Assembly: GCA_973895155.1 (NCBI GenBank) | Contig: OZ316891.1 | Coordinates: forward strand, 2,294,001 to 2,358,000 | Origin: Marsupella aquatica | Lineage: Eukaryota; Marchantiophyta | Length of the DNA stretch: 64,000 nt | Reading direction: 5' to 3' | In this document: positions 1-12,115 of the stretch, one piece after another | How the letters are laid out: every line of letters begins with the position of its first letter | Numbering within the stretch: position 1 is the first letter of the stretch | Notes under the pieces: generated by a model | Told to the model about the DNA's origin: nothing | Seen by the model: the letters and a program-made list of their open reading frames with translations, nothing else | Databases searched by the model: none | Position numbers and translations under genes: made by a program

Positions 1-160
1 TCTTGCTATATCACTGTGTTCTCTCTTGAGAACTCTCTTGTGTGTTCTCACACCACATACAAGTTGAAGAGATAAGGACCAATCTCTTCAACTAGGGTTT
101 ACTCTAACCCTAGTTAACATACTAACCATAGTTCAACCCAAGACTGAGTTAACCTCTACA
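1..160 (-). repeat. 3' LTR of the copia element (partial)
   Basis: It matches 5720-5879 with only a few substitutions and one small indel. It ends at 160 in CTCTACA, which is a TG start when read on the minus strand. The rest of the LTR lies before base 1. The small LTR-to-LTR divergence suggests a moderately young insertion, although the coding region is already broken. Confidence 0.93.
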
Positions 161-170
161 AACTCCCCCT
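161..170 (-). other. Polypurine tract of the copia element
   Basis: On the minus strand this reads AGGGGGAGTT, directly next to the start of the 3' LTR. This is the usual position and composition of the plus-strand primer of an LTR retrotransposon. Confidence 0.8.
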
Positions 171-354
171 TGACTCACGTCTTGGGAGGGTTCATAACAT
201 TGTCTTTTCCTTACAAGTTCCTCCGCGGGAATTTCAAGACAGTAGGGCCAAAAGACCCTCCCCCTAATGCAAGGGTTAACTAGAACTAAGCCGTAGCCGA
301 TAAGCCATCGGATGGAGTACTCATATAGAGGCATTTTCTTGGTTAACTCTATAT

Positions 355-981
355 TTACAATATTTGTAAATAATTACAATGCCTTGAAAAACTATTGGAG
401 TCTAATACTTTGGTAAAAGCATCCGCTGGATTAAGCTTGCCATCAATCTTGACAAGCTCAAACTCATCATCCGATAATGTCTGTCGGATGAAATAATAGC
501 AGACATCAATGTGCTTTACCCTGCCATTCATCACCTGATTCTTGGCAGTGTAAATTGCACTTTGACTATCACAATGAAGATAGACACAATCTTGTGATAA
601 GCCCATCTCTGTGACAAGCTTTTTCAACCAAATGGTCTCTAATGTTGCTTCTGCTGCCGCTACATACTCGGCATCCATAGTAGACTTTGCAACACACTTT
701 TGGAGAGTAGACTTTCAACTAATGCATCCACCAGCAAGTGTAAATACATATCCAGTTGTCGATCTCCTCTTATCCAGATCACCTGCGTAGTCTGCATCCA
801 CATAACCTTGAAGCACTTTCATATTGTTTGAACTTGCATCAAACAATAAACCCTTCTTAGTGGAACCTCTAATGTAGCGCAAAATCCATTTCACTGCTTC
901 CCAATGAACTTTTCCTGGATTTGCCATGTATCTGCTTACCTTGCTAACGGCATAAGCTATGTCTGGTCGGGTGCATACCAT
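355..981 (-). pseudogene. Copia pol: end of reverse transcriptase and RNase H
   Basis: Two open segments (715-981 and 355-678) in different frames carry the copia RT connection and RNase H. The first holds TRPDIAYAVSKVSRYM and VDADYAGDLDKRRSTTGY. The second holds DAEYVAAAEA, HCDSQSAIY and the tail NPADAFTKVL, all typical of copia polyproteins. The RNase H acidic residues are visible in DADYAGD, DAEY and CDSQS. A frameshift and stop between 679 and 714 separate them. RNase H normally removes the RNA strand during reverse transcription inside the virus-like particle. The pol frame ends at the stop at 355. Confidence 0.9.
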
Positions 982-2258
982 GAGATATTAAACTACCCAC
1001 AGCACTTTCATAAGGAACTTTGGACATCAAACTTTTTTCTGTCGCATCTGATGGACAAAATGCTGCAGAAATATTGAAATGTCTTGCCAAAGGAACACTC
1101 ACAGCCTTAGCATCTGCCATGTTGAATTTTGAGAGTACCGTCTCTGCATATCTTTTCTGCGTCAGCCAAAGTTTGGCTTTGTTACATCCCTGACAATCTC
1201 CATGCCTAGGATCCTCTTGGCTGTGCCCAAATCCTTCATCTTAAACTCAGAACTGAGTTGGGCCTTAAGCTTATCAACTTTGCCCCTATACTGTGCTGCA
1301 ATGAGCATGTCATCCACATAAAGTACAAGGATGACAAGCTTAAAACCTGTGTTGTTCACACGCCTGATGTAAACACATGGATCATACACGCTTCGCACAA
1401 ATCCAAGCGATTTCAAAAATTCATCAAAATGCTTATTCCACTGCCTTGGCCTCTACTTTAATCCATATAAGGATTTTAGCAACCTGCATACCAAATTTTC
1501 CTTGCCCTTTTGCATAAAACGCTCTGGTTGCCTCATGTAAATCACCTCATCCAACGATCCATATAAGAATGTCGTGATAACATCCATTTGATCTAAAACC
1601 AGATCAAATAAAACTACAAGAGCACATGTAGCAAACGTATCGTTGAATACTTTGCTACGGGTGAAAAAACCTCATTGAAGTCTATACCTTTCTGTTGAGT
1701 AAAACCCTTGGCTACCAACCGAGCCTTAAATATCTTCTCAGCATCCTCCATGGGTCCATCTTTCTTCCTATACACCCACTTGCTGTCAACAACCTGCTTG
1801 TCACTAGGTAGACTTGTGAGTTCCCAAGTCTTGTTATCATGAAGTAATTTCATTTCCATGCGCATCGCCGCCTGCCACTGTTGCTTCTCCATAGAAGCTA
1901 GGACCTCTTGAAATGAGGATGGATCTCCATCTTCTGTCACCAATGCATCAATAGATTCTTCATCCAAATCCACTTGATCAGAAGGAAGCCAAGTTCCATA
2001 CCTTTCCCGGGCTTGACGTTTACAAGTTCCTCTTCGCACTGAAGACTCTGGCTGATCTGATTGTAGTGTGCTTTGTCTTACAGTAGTGTCAATATATTCT
2101 TCATTTGACACATCCTCTTCTCTTAAATCCTCTAGAGGAGGAGATTGCACTTTGTTAGTAGTAGGAAATTGATCTATCTCCCCCTCCTTCAATGATTTGT
2201 CTTCATTGAAGGATACATCCCGACTAACAAGTAACTTGCAATCAACTGGATCCCACAA
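982..2258 (-). pseudogene. Copia pol: reverse transcriptase with upstream linker
   Basis: The segment 1614-2258 starts with the integrase C-terminal signature DPVDCKLLVSRDVSFNE, runs through an acidic linker, and enters the RT domain at WVYRKKDG, then ARLVAKGFTQQKGIDF and EVFSPVAKYSTIR. The catalytic YVDD motif (LYVDDMLIAA) is in a different frame at about 1300-1330. At least one frameshift and several stops lie between 1417 and 1613 and between 982 and 1161, so no complete RT can be translated. Family knowledge: the two aspartates of YVDD and one upstream aspartate bind the metal ions. Confidence 0.92.
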
Positions 2259-3026
2259 TCAATATCCTTTAACGTCACGCTGATAACCAAGAAAAATGCA
2301 TTTCTAGGCTCGAGGATCTAGCTTAGTCCTATTGTTGCTAGGAACATGTGCATATGCTTCACAACCAAAAACTCTAAACTTTGAATAATCAGCAGGTCGA
2401 TAGTGCCATAGCTCAAAGGGGGTTTTGTAAGTAATTGCCCGACTAGGAGAGAGATTTACTAGATAAGCAGCTATGTTGACAGTTTCCGCCCAAAAGATTT
2501 ATAGCAATTTAGAGTGGTTCAACATGCTCCTTGCTCGCTCCAACAATGTGCGGTTGAGTCCCTCAGCAACACCATTTTGCTCAGGAGTGTACACAGTTGT
2601 GAGATGGTGAGTAATTCCCTTATTTACACAATACGTGTTGAATTCGCCAGAGGTGTATTCACCACCATTATCAGATCATATATATCTCACATTCTTTGCA
2701 GTCTGTGTCTCAACTTGAGCTACCCATTGTTTGAAGATGGAAAGTACTTCAAACTTATGGGCAATGAAATAAATCCAAACAAACCTTGAGTAATCGTCGA
2801 TAAATGATACATAGTATTGTTTGCCTGAATGTGAGGAAACCGGAGCAAGACCCCACACATCGGAATGAATATACTCAAGTACAATTTTAGAATGATGAAT
2901 GGCAGTCGGAAATGGAGTTCTTGTTTTCTTGCCGACAATGCAATGATCACAAAAACTCAACTTGCATGCTTGCAATCCTAGTAGGAGATGTCGCTTGTGT
3001 AGGATTTCCAAACTTTTTTCACTCAT
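2259..3026 (-). pseudogene. Copia pol: integrase
   Basis: The open part, 2676-3026, has a GAG-pre-integrase zinc-binding region with CDHC and KKTRTPFP. It then enters the DDE core with [10 protein letters not shown] (first aspartate) and [10 protein letters not shown] (second aspartate). A stop closes the frame at 2676. The remaining integrase (2500-2640, the region with the expected catalytic glutamate, and the FLGY-like region near 2290-2320) continues in other frames with stops. The function would have been insertion of the cDNA. This copy is broken. Confidence 0.9.
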
Positions 3027-3065
3027 GTGACCAAGCCGAGCATGCCATAAATTGATTTTCTCCTC

Positions 3066-3764
3066 CTAAGATGTGACCAAATTGACTTCGGCAAGAAGGG
3101 TGGTGCCTTCCAAGACATAGATGGTTCTTTTTCTCTTGCCAATAAGAACTTCATTTGATCCGTGCGTGACTGTTAACACCCCATCAGTTGCACTCCATTG
3201 ATAACCCTTCGCATCCAAGTAGCCAAGAAAAATCAAATTCTTACACATTTCTGGAATGTGTCTGACATTTGATAGAGTACAGTACTTGCCATTGGGTAGT
3301 TGAATCTTTACGGATCCAATCCCTAAAACTTTGCAAGAATGATTATTTCCCATCAAAACAGATCCGTTGATAGGAGTGTAGGATGAGAAAAATTCACGCA
3401 TATAACACATGTGATACGAGCAAGCGGAATCCAAGATCCATTGACAATCCTCAACTTGGGAAGTGTTACACAATGCAAATCCTTCACTATCCTCTTCTCG
3501 AACAATTACTTGGGTTGAAGAATCAGCAACTTCCTTGAATGTGTCTTTGACACGACAATCCTTCTTCATGTGGCCCACTTTGTCACACTTCCAACACTTT
3601 ATCTCACGAGTAGGCTTGGATGGTGATTTGGATCGAGATCTAGATCTGGATCTAAACCTCCTCCTACCAAAAGATCGATCGTGGAATCTTCCTCGCTCCA
3701 TGGGAAGTGGGTTAAACCTTTTGTTTTCATGAGATGGCTTCCTTGATTTGCCTCTTTCTACCAA
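3066..3764 (-). pseudogene. Copia gag C-terminus (zinc knuckle) and protease
   Basis: A 232-residue open segment. Residues 57-70 are a CCHC zinc knuckle (CWKCDKVGHMKKDC), which binds RNA in the particle. It is preceded by a strikingly basic serine-arginine run (SRSRSRSKS, about residues 39-47). The aspartic protease active site is WILDSACSYHMC at about 109-120, with DSA in place of the commoner DSG or DTG; this variant occurs in plant copia families. MGNNHSCKVLGIGSV and the GAG-pre-integrase-like tail follow. The segment is out of frame with the rest of gag (3801-4387) and with the integrase. Confidence 0.92.
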
Positions 3765-3800
3765 CAGTGCTGTTGATGATGAGGTTGAGGTAGGATGAGC

Positions 3801-4387
3801 TTAAGAAACCAGCTTAGACTGCATGTCATCGGTCAACAGGGCACTCACCACATCATTGTAGGATATAGTTGTCTTATCACGGAATAGAAGAACTCGAGAC
3901 AAAGATTGGTACAAAGGTGGTAGTGAGCTCAAGAGTTGTAAGGCTTTCTTTTCTTCGCTCAAATGCTCCCCCAAATTCTCTAGGTCAACCACAAGATCAT
4001 TGAACTGATCGATATGATCTTGAATCTTGACTCCATCAGCCATTTTGAATTGCATGAGCTTCAGGCTTGCATACATTCGGTTTGACATCTCCTTCTTGTA
4101 GTACTTGTTGCGCAATGCTTAAAACAAGTCCATCACCGTTTGTGTTGCTTTTTCCTCGAACTGCTTCTTCACATTGTTTTTCAGGTACATGCCAACAATA
4201 CTTACCGCTTGATCCTGGAGATCATGTCAATCATCATCTTCCATCTCCTTGCGTTGAGATCTTAGTACCTTGCCTAGGCCCATCGCCCTAAGTGCATCCC
4301 TCACGTTACGTTCCCACATTGTATAATCCATCCGACCATCAAATTTTCCACCTCAAATCTTTGACCTCCAATCCTAGTAGTCGCCAT
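3801..4387 (-). pseudogene. Copia gag N-terminal part (UBN2 type)
   Basis: The probable gag start is the ATG at 4385-4387 (minus strand), giving MATTRIGGQRFEVE. A frameshift near 4345 moves the reading to FDGRMDYTMWERNVRDAL, the usual opening of a copia Gag. In-frame stops near 4230 and 4122 precede the open segment 3801-4115. That segment has the UBN2 signatures KLMQFKMADG, HIDQFNDLVVDLENLG and LLSSLPPLYQS. Gag forms the virus-like particle. Broken. Confidence 0.88.
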
Positions 4388-5542
4388 CGCTGGAATGCCA
4401 AATGTAGTGTGGAGTCGCCTTCCAACAAGAAATAAACGTCGAATGCTCAGATGTGGGGTGTGAAAATAAGGCCAAAAATGAAAGTTGGTGAATTTTGAAA
4501 CTGATCACTCCTATGTGTAGCCCACAAGGTAACGCTCCAAATTCTGAAAACGGTTTGTCAAATGGACTCTCGAGTGCCAAGAATTTTTACTCCAACCGGA
4601 GGGGGGTAAAAGATTAAATAATTACCCCTTGAGGGAATCTCTTATGCCAAAGATTCCACTAATATACTTTTTCATAATCAAACGCACTAATACTTGCCTA
4701 GCTTCCCCAAGTACGCCTCTCCAAAAGTTGAAGTTGATCCGATTTTGTTTGCCGCTCGGAATGTTTGACCTTCGGTAAAAATTTAAGCCTCTGGAAAAGA
4801 AACTTTTTGGGAAATTCCGTCCGCCCTTGTACAGCCCCCGTGGGGGACTTCACAGGGGGCACTTCCCCCTGCCCGAGCCCTGTCGAGCCCTAAAAGGCCT
4901 CCTCGAAGTTTTCGACCTCCTCGCGCGTCCGCGGATGTCGCGACTATTCGCGGCAGAAAGTACCCCTCGGCGGATTCACTCAAATTCCCGTCTCAGTTTT
5001 TGACGAAATCCAATTCTGATTTCAGATTCAGAAACTAGACTTCGAGGGCATCAAGATTGATATAAAGAACTTGCAAAACGGTGAGTAATGAGGGAGAAAC
5101 AATTCGGTGAAAGTGACTGATATTAAGTTATTCGCCATAGCCAAAATTTTGAGCTCAAAAAACGAGAATTGAAATTAAGATTGCTTCTCAACCGTTTGAC
5201 GGAATTCAACGATGTTGATATCGAAACGTCTAGAAAGACAAGGCGCTCAAGTGTATCTCAGTTTCAAGTCCCGATAGAACAATCAAAAAGACTGATCTGA
5301 GAAATTGACCTTATCTCTTGCCCGATAACGTAAATTGAAAACTGTCACTTACAATTGTTTCCATTTCTGACCTCAGGCCTTCATTGCTTCACTGAAATGA
5401 ACCCCTGGTTGTGTGCTCCACACTTGTGAGAAGATTGAGTCCGATCTTCTTTCAATAGCTCCGCTTCGAAGAGGAAATCATCCGCTGTTCGCTTTGCTTG
5501 AAGCAAGTTCTATGGAGTTCCTAATCGACTGAAAAAATCTGA
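4388..5542 (-). other. Untranslated leader of the copia element
   Basis: Between the primer binding site and the gag start I see no protein resembling a known domain. Part of it (about 4800-4960) is locally G+C-rich. It is best read as the 5' leader with packaging signals, which cannot be located by eye. Confidence 0.6.
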
Positions 5543-5554
5543 GCTCTGATACCA
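5543..5554 (-). other. Primer binding site complementary to initiator-Met tRNA
   Basis: On the minus strand this reads TGGTATCAGAGC, the standard plant copia primer site complementary to the 3' end of initiator methionine tRNA. It lies 2 bases inside the 5' LTR. Confidence 0.93.
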
Positions 5555-5556
5555 AT

Positions 5557-5879
5557 TGTGGGGAGAAATCAGATCAAGAAAAACACTATGAACATACACG
5601 TGCTCAATAGTTACGTGGTTCACCTCGAGGTTGGCTATGTCCACGGGAAGACCAAGCTTTATTAACGGTTATGTGTCTACTCAAGCATCACCATAGCTCT
5701 CATCTCTTCAAGCTCTCATCTCTTGCTATATCACTGTGTTCTCTCTTGAGTACTCTCTTGTGTGTTTTCACATCACATACAAGTTGAAGAGATAAGGACC
5801 AATCTCTTTAACTAGGGTTTACTCTAACCCTAGTTAACATACTAACCATAGTTAACCCAAGACTGAGTTAACCTCTACA
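5557..5879 (-). repeat. 5' LTR of the copia element (complete, 323 bp)
   Basis: The boundaries are set by the primer site on the inner side and by the match to the left LTR on the outer side. The plus-strand ends are TGTGGGG and CTCTACA, so it is bounded by TG and CA on either strand. It would carry the element's promoter. Confidence 0.92.
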
Positions 5880-8800
5880 CAATGTTCCCTTGCCCCTTTT
5901 TAAAGCTTCAAAGTTAGGATATAGTATATAATATTTTTGTAAATTTAATCAATTGCTGTTATCAGGTTGCACACACGTAACTTGGTTCATTCCATGGGGA
6001 CTCTGACCTTTCATGTCAACCAGAGCATACAATAGCTCAGATCTAGCTCTGAGCATTTAAAAAAAACTCATCTGAGTCACTCAATACCCAATTTTTAGAC
6101 TCAGATGACTTCTAAGGTCTTTAGGTTCGGAACATACAACTATGGACTGTAAAATGAATTGGATTGCAGCTCAAGCATTTCAGCAATAAGAATTAAATAA
6201 ATTGTCTGTAGTACTACTATTGTGAGATATAATGCCCCCAAAACCAGAAATTCAGCTCAAGTTACGTGTTGCTCTTATTGTCCATAATGCTCTAAAAAGT
6301 ATCTGAATGCCCGTAAAGGCTGGAGATTGTTTTAGTTTCAATAATTTCAATGAAAATAGAGTAGAATCTTAGTAAAGTAGTGATCCAAGTTGACCTGGCA
6401 TTATCCTTCAAGAATGCAAATATATATAAATAAAGGGAAAATTTATGAAGGACATTAAGTACTAGTGGATTGTCTTTAAACAAGGCATCGCTTTATAAAC
6501 CTGCGTGTCTGGCTGACAATGGTTGACTCCAAACTCTTCCCACATCCGTCAACCTTACTCTTCACACCCTTGTAAAGTACCGGGTCAACTTTACTAATGT
6601 AATTCGCAGGTCAGGAAGCGGTACAAAAGTAGACAGTGAACAGAAAAAGAAGAATTTCGTGTAGTAGGCTTGTTGGAAAAATCTTGGGAATGCGAAAAGG
6701 TTCGGACAATCAACAGGAGAAATACTTTACCCGTTTACTGGTTTTCTGATCACCCACAGTTGCCTTGTTTTTGTTGTTTTTTAAAAATGGCCCAGGTGGT
6801 GACTACATGAGCTCTACAAGGGCGGAAACCGTCAGTTATTAATAAATCAAATTGGGAAAAGTCTATTGCAGAGTAGTGACTAGAACAAAGCCTAATTATT
6901 GGCCATCAGGGTTTTTTGAGCATCCACAGCAGGATCCATTTTAATAGCCATAACTTAGTTCTTGCTGGGCGTTCTCTCCAATCACCGTACCAAACAGATC
7001 GCTCAGACTGCACAAGTTTCACAAAGTACTTTTTGGACAGAGCTGTGACCAGCTGCATGCATTAACCTAATCAATTGCTCTCACATCTTTGTTTGGGGGT
7101 CTCAATACTCTGCCACACCTGGACAATGTCTTTCCATAACTCAAGAGCCATAAAAACTTCCTTTAAAGTTATGGAACTGATATTCGACTATGATAAGGAA
7201 TGCTCAGAGGCTCGTCAGTTAACAAATAACTTCAACAACTTTTCCATAACTCTAGGCACAATCCTGAAATCCTGAATCCTGAAAGGTGCAATTAAACTCA
7301 TGTGGGCTTTGCGCCTGACCTGGTGATGGCTGCTTCATTGAGGTGGCACCTGACCAAGAATCAAGGGGAAATTATATATTCTATAAGTCTGAGGTGAGTC
7401 CACAACTCTTGCCGTGTGGAGTGGGGCAATGCCACCTCTCCCTGTTCTTTAGATTCCTTAGCTGGGTCCCAAAACCAGACTTACAGGATGGACCATAAAT
7501 CTACAACCTTCAGTCACGGCCCAACTTTTGAGACATCCTAGTTGGTGCTACTGCCCCTGGCTACTGCTGACCCCTCCCAGAGTTTGGTATTCCTGCCTCC
7601 CGTCCTGCCTATGCCAATTGACATTACTCAACTTGCTCAAGCATTTTTACTCACAGCTGACTTCACTAGCATAATAAAGGTCATTTTGCAAAATTGGTGG
7701 GTGTAGTGTCAGTTTTGACTTGACAATCTCCCTCACCAACATTAGGGTTACTAGCACTAATAGCAGTGATGATTGTTGTTGGCTAGGGGCCATTCCAAAA
7801 TCGCTTTACGTTTTAATTGGGAATGATTTTTAGTTTCGTTTCTAGAGAGAAATTATTGTTTTCCAAATACCCTCCAATTAGTGTACTAACAGAATGTCAC
7901 CCCTTTAGTGTAAGTTACTATGCCTGGGGACTATGCCTCACACAAACCATCCATTTCTTCACCTTCTTGTGGTTGTATTCCCCTAGGTGAGAAGCACCTC
8001 TTGTTAGGGGTATTTAACCACTCGTTAGTCAAACCCAAACAAGACCTAGGCAAAAGGCAACTTACTGCTTAGCTAATCTCAAATGTACTTAACTTTGAGT
8101 CTGTTGTTCGTACTCAATTGGGCGAGTTTCAAAGGAGAGGGTGTATCCATGGGACCTTAACCTCAGACTTACACTCCCAGCTAGTTAGTGTGCTGCAGGG
8201 AAAGTTAATAGTTTTCTTTTTAGATTGTGGGGGATAATCCCATATAGGAATTCTCTAGATCTCAATTTTTCCTTGAAAACAATGAAAACTTGTGTTTTAC
8301 ATTGTGATGTTACCTAAAAGTAGCCTGATTATCCGTCTGCTAAACGTTCAGTGTTTAGGGTTAGGGTTGTCAGTACCTTTGTACTTTCTTGGTCATTATG
8401 TGTTTTTCTTTGCTTGTGTACTTATGGTTTTGTGTAATTATTATCTCACTCACCTTAATTAACATATATTATTTTCTACTCTCATACTTTATCATAAATA
8501 AATTAGATGATTTACATATCACTACAAGACCAAAAACGAGGCATGTTCTAGGATGAACATGTCATATCCATTGCTAAACGCAAACAAAGGTAAACAAAAC
8601 TCCTTATTATTTCCTGTTCATCTTTGCCCCATTTTTGTTTTGTGTTTGCACTTTCAGTTATTTTATTAGAGTCACGGTTTAGAGTCTTCACTCTAGACGA
8701 TAGCCAGGGAGTTGTGGGGTTATTAGTAGATTTTGTTCTACTGCAGGGTCTCAACTTTTCAATAATTGGCTGAAGTACGTTCAGCTATGTGATGGGGCCC

Positions 8801-8880
8801 CAAAAGAGCCCCCAAGATTCTTTTGTCAAAAATACATATGAACTGAAATACTGTACTTTTATAGTTTCCCTTGTTCTAAA
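5880..8880. other. Intergenic, nothing recognised
   Basis: About 3 kb of A+T-rich DNA with only short chance open frames. I found no protein motif, tRNA-like structure or strong repeat. TTTAGGG-like bases near 8357 are too few to be a telomeric tract. Confidence 0.6.
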
Positions 8881-9032
8881 GAGACCAAAACAAAATCTAA
8901 TGTATTATATGATATATATAATATTTATTTATATTCAGGCAAGATTAAGATGGATTAAAGAGACCAAAACAAAATCTAATGTATTGTATGATATATATAG
9001 TATTTATTTATATTCAGGCAATATTATGATGG
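8881..9032. repeat. Tandem duplication, 79-bp unit
   Basis: The sequence beginning GAGACCAAAACAAAATC at 8881 starts again at 8960. The copies differ at only a few positions over about 73 aligned bases. The unit is very A+T-rich. No gene overlaps it. Confidence 0.9.
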
Positions 9033-9249
9033 CTTACTTAGACACAGGAACGATGAGAGTAACATTTATCTTATATATTTATTTTATTCTTTTGTTCTTT
9101 TTCACTTTATTTGTCTTAAGCTAAGTATATTTAATACTTGCTCTTTATAGTTCAACCTAATGTGACCAAACCGGGCCAATGGGGTCTAATAGTGGTAAGG
9201 TAAACCAAAATCAAAACTCTGGCTAACCTGGAGGGCTCCAGCTAATGAT

Positions 9250-9560
9250 CTACACTCTAATTAGTGTTAGTAAACAATTAGTGTTAGTAACACTAATTTT
9301 GATAAAAATGATTTTGTGTCCAAATAACACTAATTTTTGTAGGTTTTCAAAACATATTTTTTTCACTTTAGTGTAAAAAATGGATGATCTTTAGTCCAAA
9401 GTAACACTAATTGTTGTGTAATTTTTCAAAATAGTTTTTTCTTTCTATTTTGTCACTCTTAAGACCACAATAACACTAATTCATGCACACGCAAAAATAA
9501 TGTTAATATAAAATTAGTGTAACTAATATTAATTCACAAATAAACTGAAAATGTGTATTA
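9250..9560 (+). repeat. Interspersed repeat, copy A (AATTAGTGTTA-rich)
   Basis: This roughly 310-bp sequence aligns along its length with the reverse complement of 24605-24910. Shared blocks include GGATGATCTTTA, TAACACTAATT and CTCTTAAGACCACA. It holds many copies of AATTAGTGTTA and its complement, giving short internal palindromes. A partial further copy seems to begin near 9565 (GAATTAGTGTTAG). I saw no coding potential. A MITE or other short non-autonomous transposon is the simplest reading, but no target duplication was clear. Confidence 0.75.
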
Positions 9561-9720
9561 TTGAATTAGTGTTAGTCACACTAGTTATGGTAAAAATTGC
9601 ACTATGCCCAGAAAAATTTATTAGCACCCTAAACTTTCGTTTGGACTGATGGCTTTTTATTGTGGAAACAAAGTTCAGCAGTAAATCTGAATCTAAACAA
9701 CTCTGCAAGAGCTAATGGAT

Positions 9721-9966
9721 TGCTCATTGATAACCCTCTAGACATTTTCATCTAAAAGTATTATGTATTACTCCCGGATAATTGTCAGGTCACATGGAAT
9801 CTTGCTCATTGATGACCCTCTAGACATTTTCATCTAAAAGTATTATGTATTACTCCCGGATAATTGTCAGGTCACATGGAATCTTGCTCATTGATGACCC
9901 TCTAGACATTTTCATCTAAAAGTATTATGTATTACTCCCGGATAATTGTCAGGTCACATGGAATCT
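9721..9966. repeat. Three tandem copies of an 82-bp unit, almost identical
   Basis: Units start at 9721, 9803 and 9885 with TGCTCATTGAT. Copies 2 and 3 are identical by eye and copy 1 differs at one base. The array ends cleanly at 9966. Such identity points to recent amplification or homogenisation. Confidence 0.95.
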
Positions 9967-12047
9967 TCCATCTGTTGAGCATGGGGCCTCAATAACTTAC
10001 ATTCGGGGTACGTCAAGAGTGTACAGAAAGCAAAAATGCATAGTACCCGCTGATAAAGGGACGAACCCTGGATAAAGAGAATTGCTCATCACGCAGTGGT
10101 CCCAGGGTCCAAGGATGTCGTGGTTTTCATTGGTTGATGCTTTCCATTGTCCTTTTGTCTATTACTGAATCGTCTATATATCTATATTCTAATTAGTGAT
10201 AAATGTGTACTACTCAATAAAAAGGACCAGTTGTCTGTGAAGCCGTAGTGAACAGAAACCCTAGATAGACTAGACTCGAACACAGAACCTGGATATTGTT
10301 TGTTTTCAATTCTCTCCAAAAAGTAGTATGTAAGTGACCAGAGACTCTAAGGGTTATTGTTTCACAAACCAGTGGGGGCACGTGCGAAATTTTTCTTGCC
10401 AAAGCGACTTGAAGGGCGAATTTAGATCCTAGAGATCATGTACGGGGGCTGGAAAGTTTTTGGAATATTTTTATTGCCCTTCCTGTAAAGTTAACTACAA
10501 TAGGTGGTACTCAACTAAATTGCCAAAAGACAAATCGGGGACCCACAATCCACCTGAAAGTAACCTAGTCCTTTGGCCAGTCATTGTGGTTATGACAGGA
10601 GAAGATCCCATGAATGACTTGTGGGTACACTTTAGATGCAAATGACTCATAATGAGAATAAACGAAGGGCTAGATGGAGAGACCTCTAAGTGACGTGGTC
10701 TAAAATCTAGTATAGACATGCGCTGCAAATAAGCAAAAGTTAGCCCCCACTCCAGGCCATGTAGGATACAAATGCATGGACCTCCAAATGGCCCATGAGG
10801 AGTAAGCAAAAGTTAGGCCCCAACGTTTATAATGTGAACTATAGCTATACGTCCCCACTGTGGCCCTTATCACATCCTTCACACCATAGAAAACCAACTC
10901 TTTTAAAGCCACCCTAAGTTTTGGTTATCCTTGTAGGCATTTTACTTGAGGTCTAGAGTAACCTTGACTATATCTGTGGTTAGGGTTACTATAGTGGTAG
11001 AATTGGTCAGGTTAGTTGTGCTGGTCCTTTATACACAAGCAATGTTAGCTTATGGATGAGAGACGCAGGCTCATTGTAGAGCGTGTATTGTGACTTGATC
11101 GGGGGCTTGACTTGAGATGTCCAATGGGCCTAGAGTGCAATAAAGCTTTTATAATTAGTGTGTCCTCATAGACATAGCCTCATTAGAGGTGCACCATGCA
11201 TGTTAGGCATTTACTCTTAGGTCTAGGGTTATGATTGTAACCATAGTCAGGGCTAACCATACTCAGGGGTCTCACTATATGGGGACCTCTCCATCACCTG
11301 CGACATTTTTAGGCCTCGGACCCCCTAAAATGTAAGAAAGAAAAAAAATATTTAACCCCTCTAAGTTGGAATATTCCAAAAATTTGATTAAAAAGACCCT
11401 AATGTTCTTATAAGTCTCAAAATTGAATTAAAAAGACCCTATTGTTTTTCTGCAAAAATTCTTAAGTCTTCCCTTAGAACCAATAAAATGACCCTATCCT
11501 TCATCACACGTGATATGTCATTTTTGTGGAAGTGAAATCCCCGAGTAACCATAGTCACGTACTACGTTAGGTTAACTAGGTTGCACACTATATCCCAAGT
11601 AGTGTTTGCTTGGATAAAAGAAACTCAGGCTCATTGGTACGAAGCCAGTTGAGAGCTAGGGAAATTTAGTATTGCGGAGTCTCGGTATGGCCAACGCGTC
11701 TAGAGTGCAATAAAGCTCGTGTGTTCTCATGAACATAACTTCAACTAAGGTGAATCACATATCTCTCTGTGTTGACCAAGTACTTGTGCATTGGATGGTT
11801 CATGAGCTTGCTATTGTGAATGTCGTCTATGCTCAACACACCATGTATCTCTTGTTATCAACTACCTACTTGTTGGATGAAAATGAAACTAGACCCCCAC
11901 AAAAATGTTGTTACCAACTAGCCCCCGTACATAGGTTCTGTACACATGGTTCTTATGTGGTGCCTAAATTCATGCTCAACCCTACATTTTCCACCACAAT
12001 CCACCGCAATCCATCGCACGCTGCGTCACAATCCACCGTGCGTACGT
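9967..12047. other. Noncoding; diverged duplicated segments
   Basis: I recognised no gene. Segments around 10940-11230 and 11215-11745 look like old duplicates: both have GGTCTAG at the start, CAGGCTCATTG later, and then CTAGAGTGCAATAAAGCT. The second is longer by a few hundred bases (about 11265-11540), possibly an insertion. A short repeat with TAAGCAAAAGTTAG recurs at about 10730 and 10803. Confidence 0.5.
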
Positions 12048-12115
12048 CTTCACATGATTAAATAGAATGTCTTTGCTTGAACTTCACATGATTAAATAGA
12101 ATGTCTTTGCTTGAA
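12048..12115. repeat. Two perfect copies of a 34-bp unit
   Basis: CTTCACATGATTAAATAG starts at 12048 and again at 12082. The two 34-base units are identical. A third partial copy (TCTTCACATGATTA) follows near 12133. Confidence 0.9.

Larger units (their letters stand above)
1..5879 (-). mobile_element. Degenerate Ty1/copia LTR retrotransposon, left end cut by the window
   Basis: Two near-identical sequences bracket a gag-pol region read on the minus strand: 1-160 matches the last 160 bases of 5557-5879. A primer binding site lies 2 bases inside the right repeat and a purine tract abuts the left one, so the 5' LTR is on the right and the 3' LTR on the left. Domain order on the minus strand is gag, zinc knuckle and protease, integrase, reverse transcriptase, RNase H, which is the copia order with integrase before reverse transcriptase. 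The coding region is split by several frameshifts and stops, so this copy is not autonomous. About 163 bases of the 3' LTR and the left target-site duplication lie outside the window; the right flank begins CAATG at 5880. A full element would be about 6 kb. Confidence 0.95.

Noticed and set aside
8357-8370. TTTAGGGTTAGGG-like bases suggesting an interstitial telomere
   Set aside because: Only about two imperfect units; chance level.
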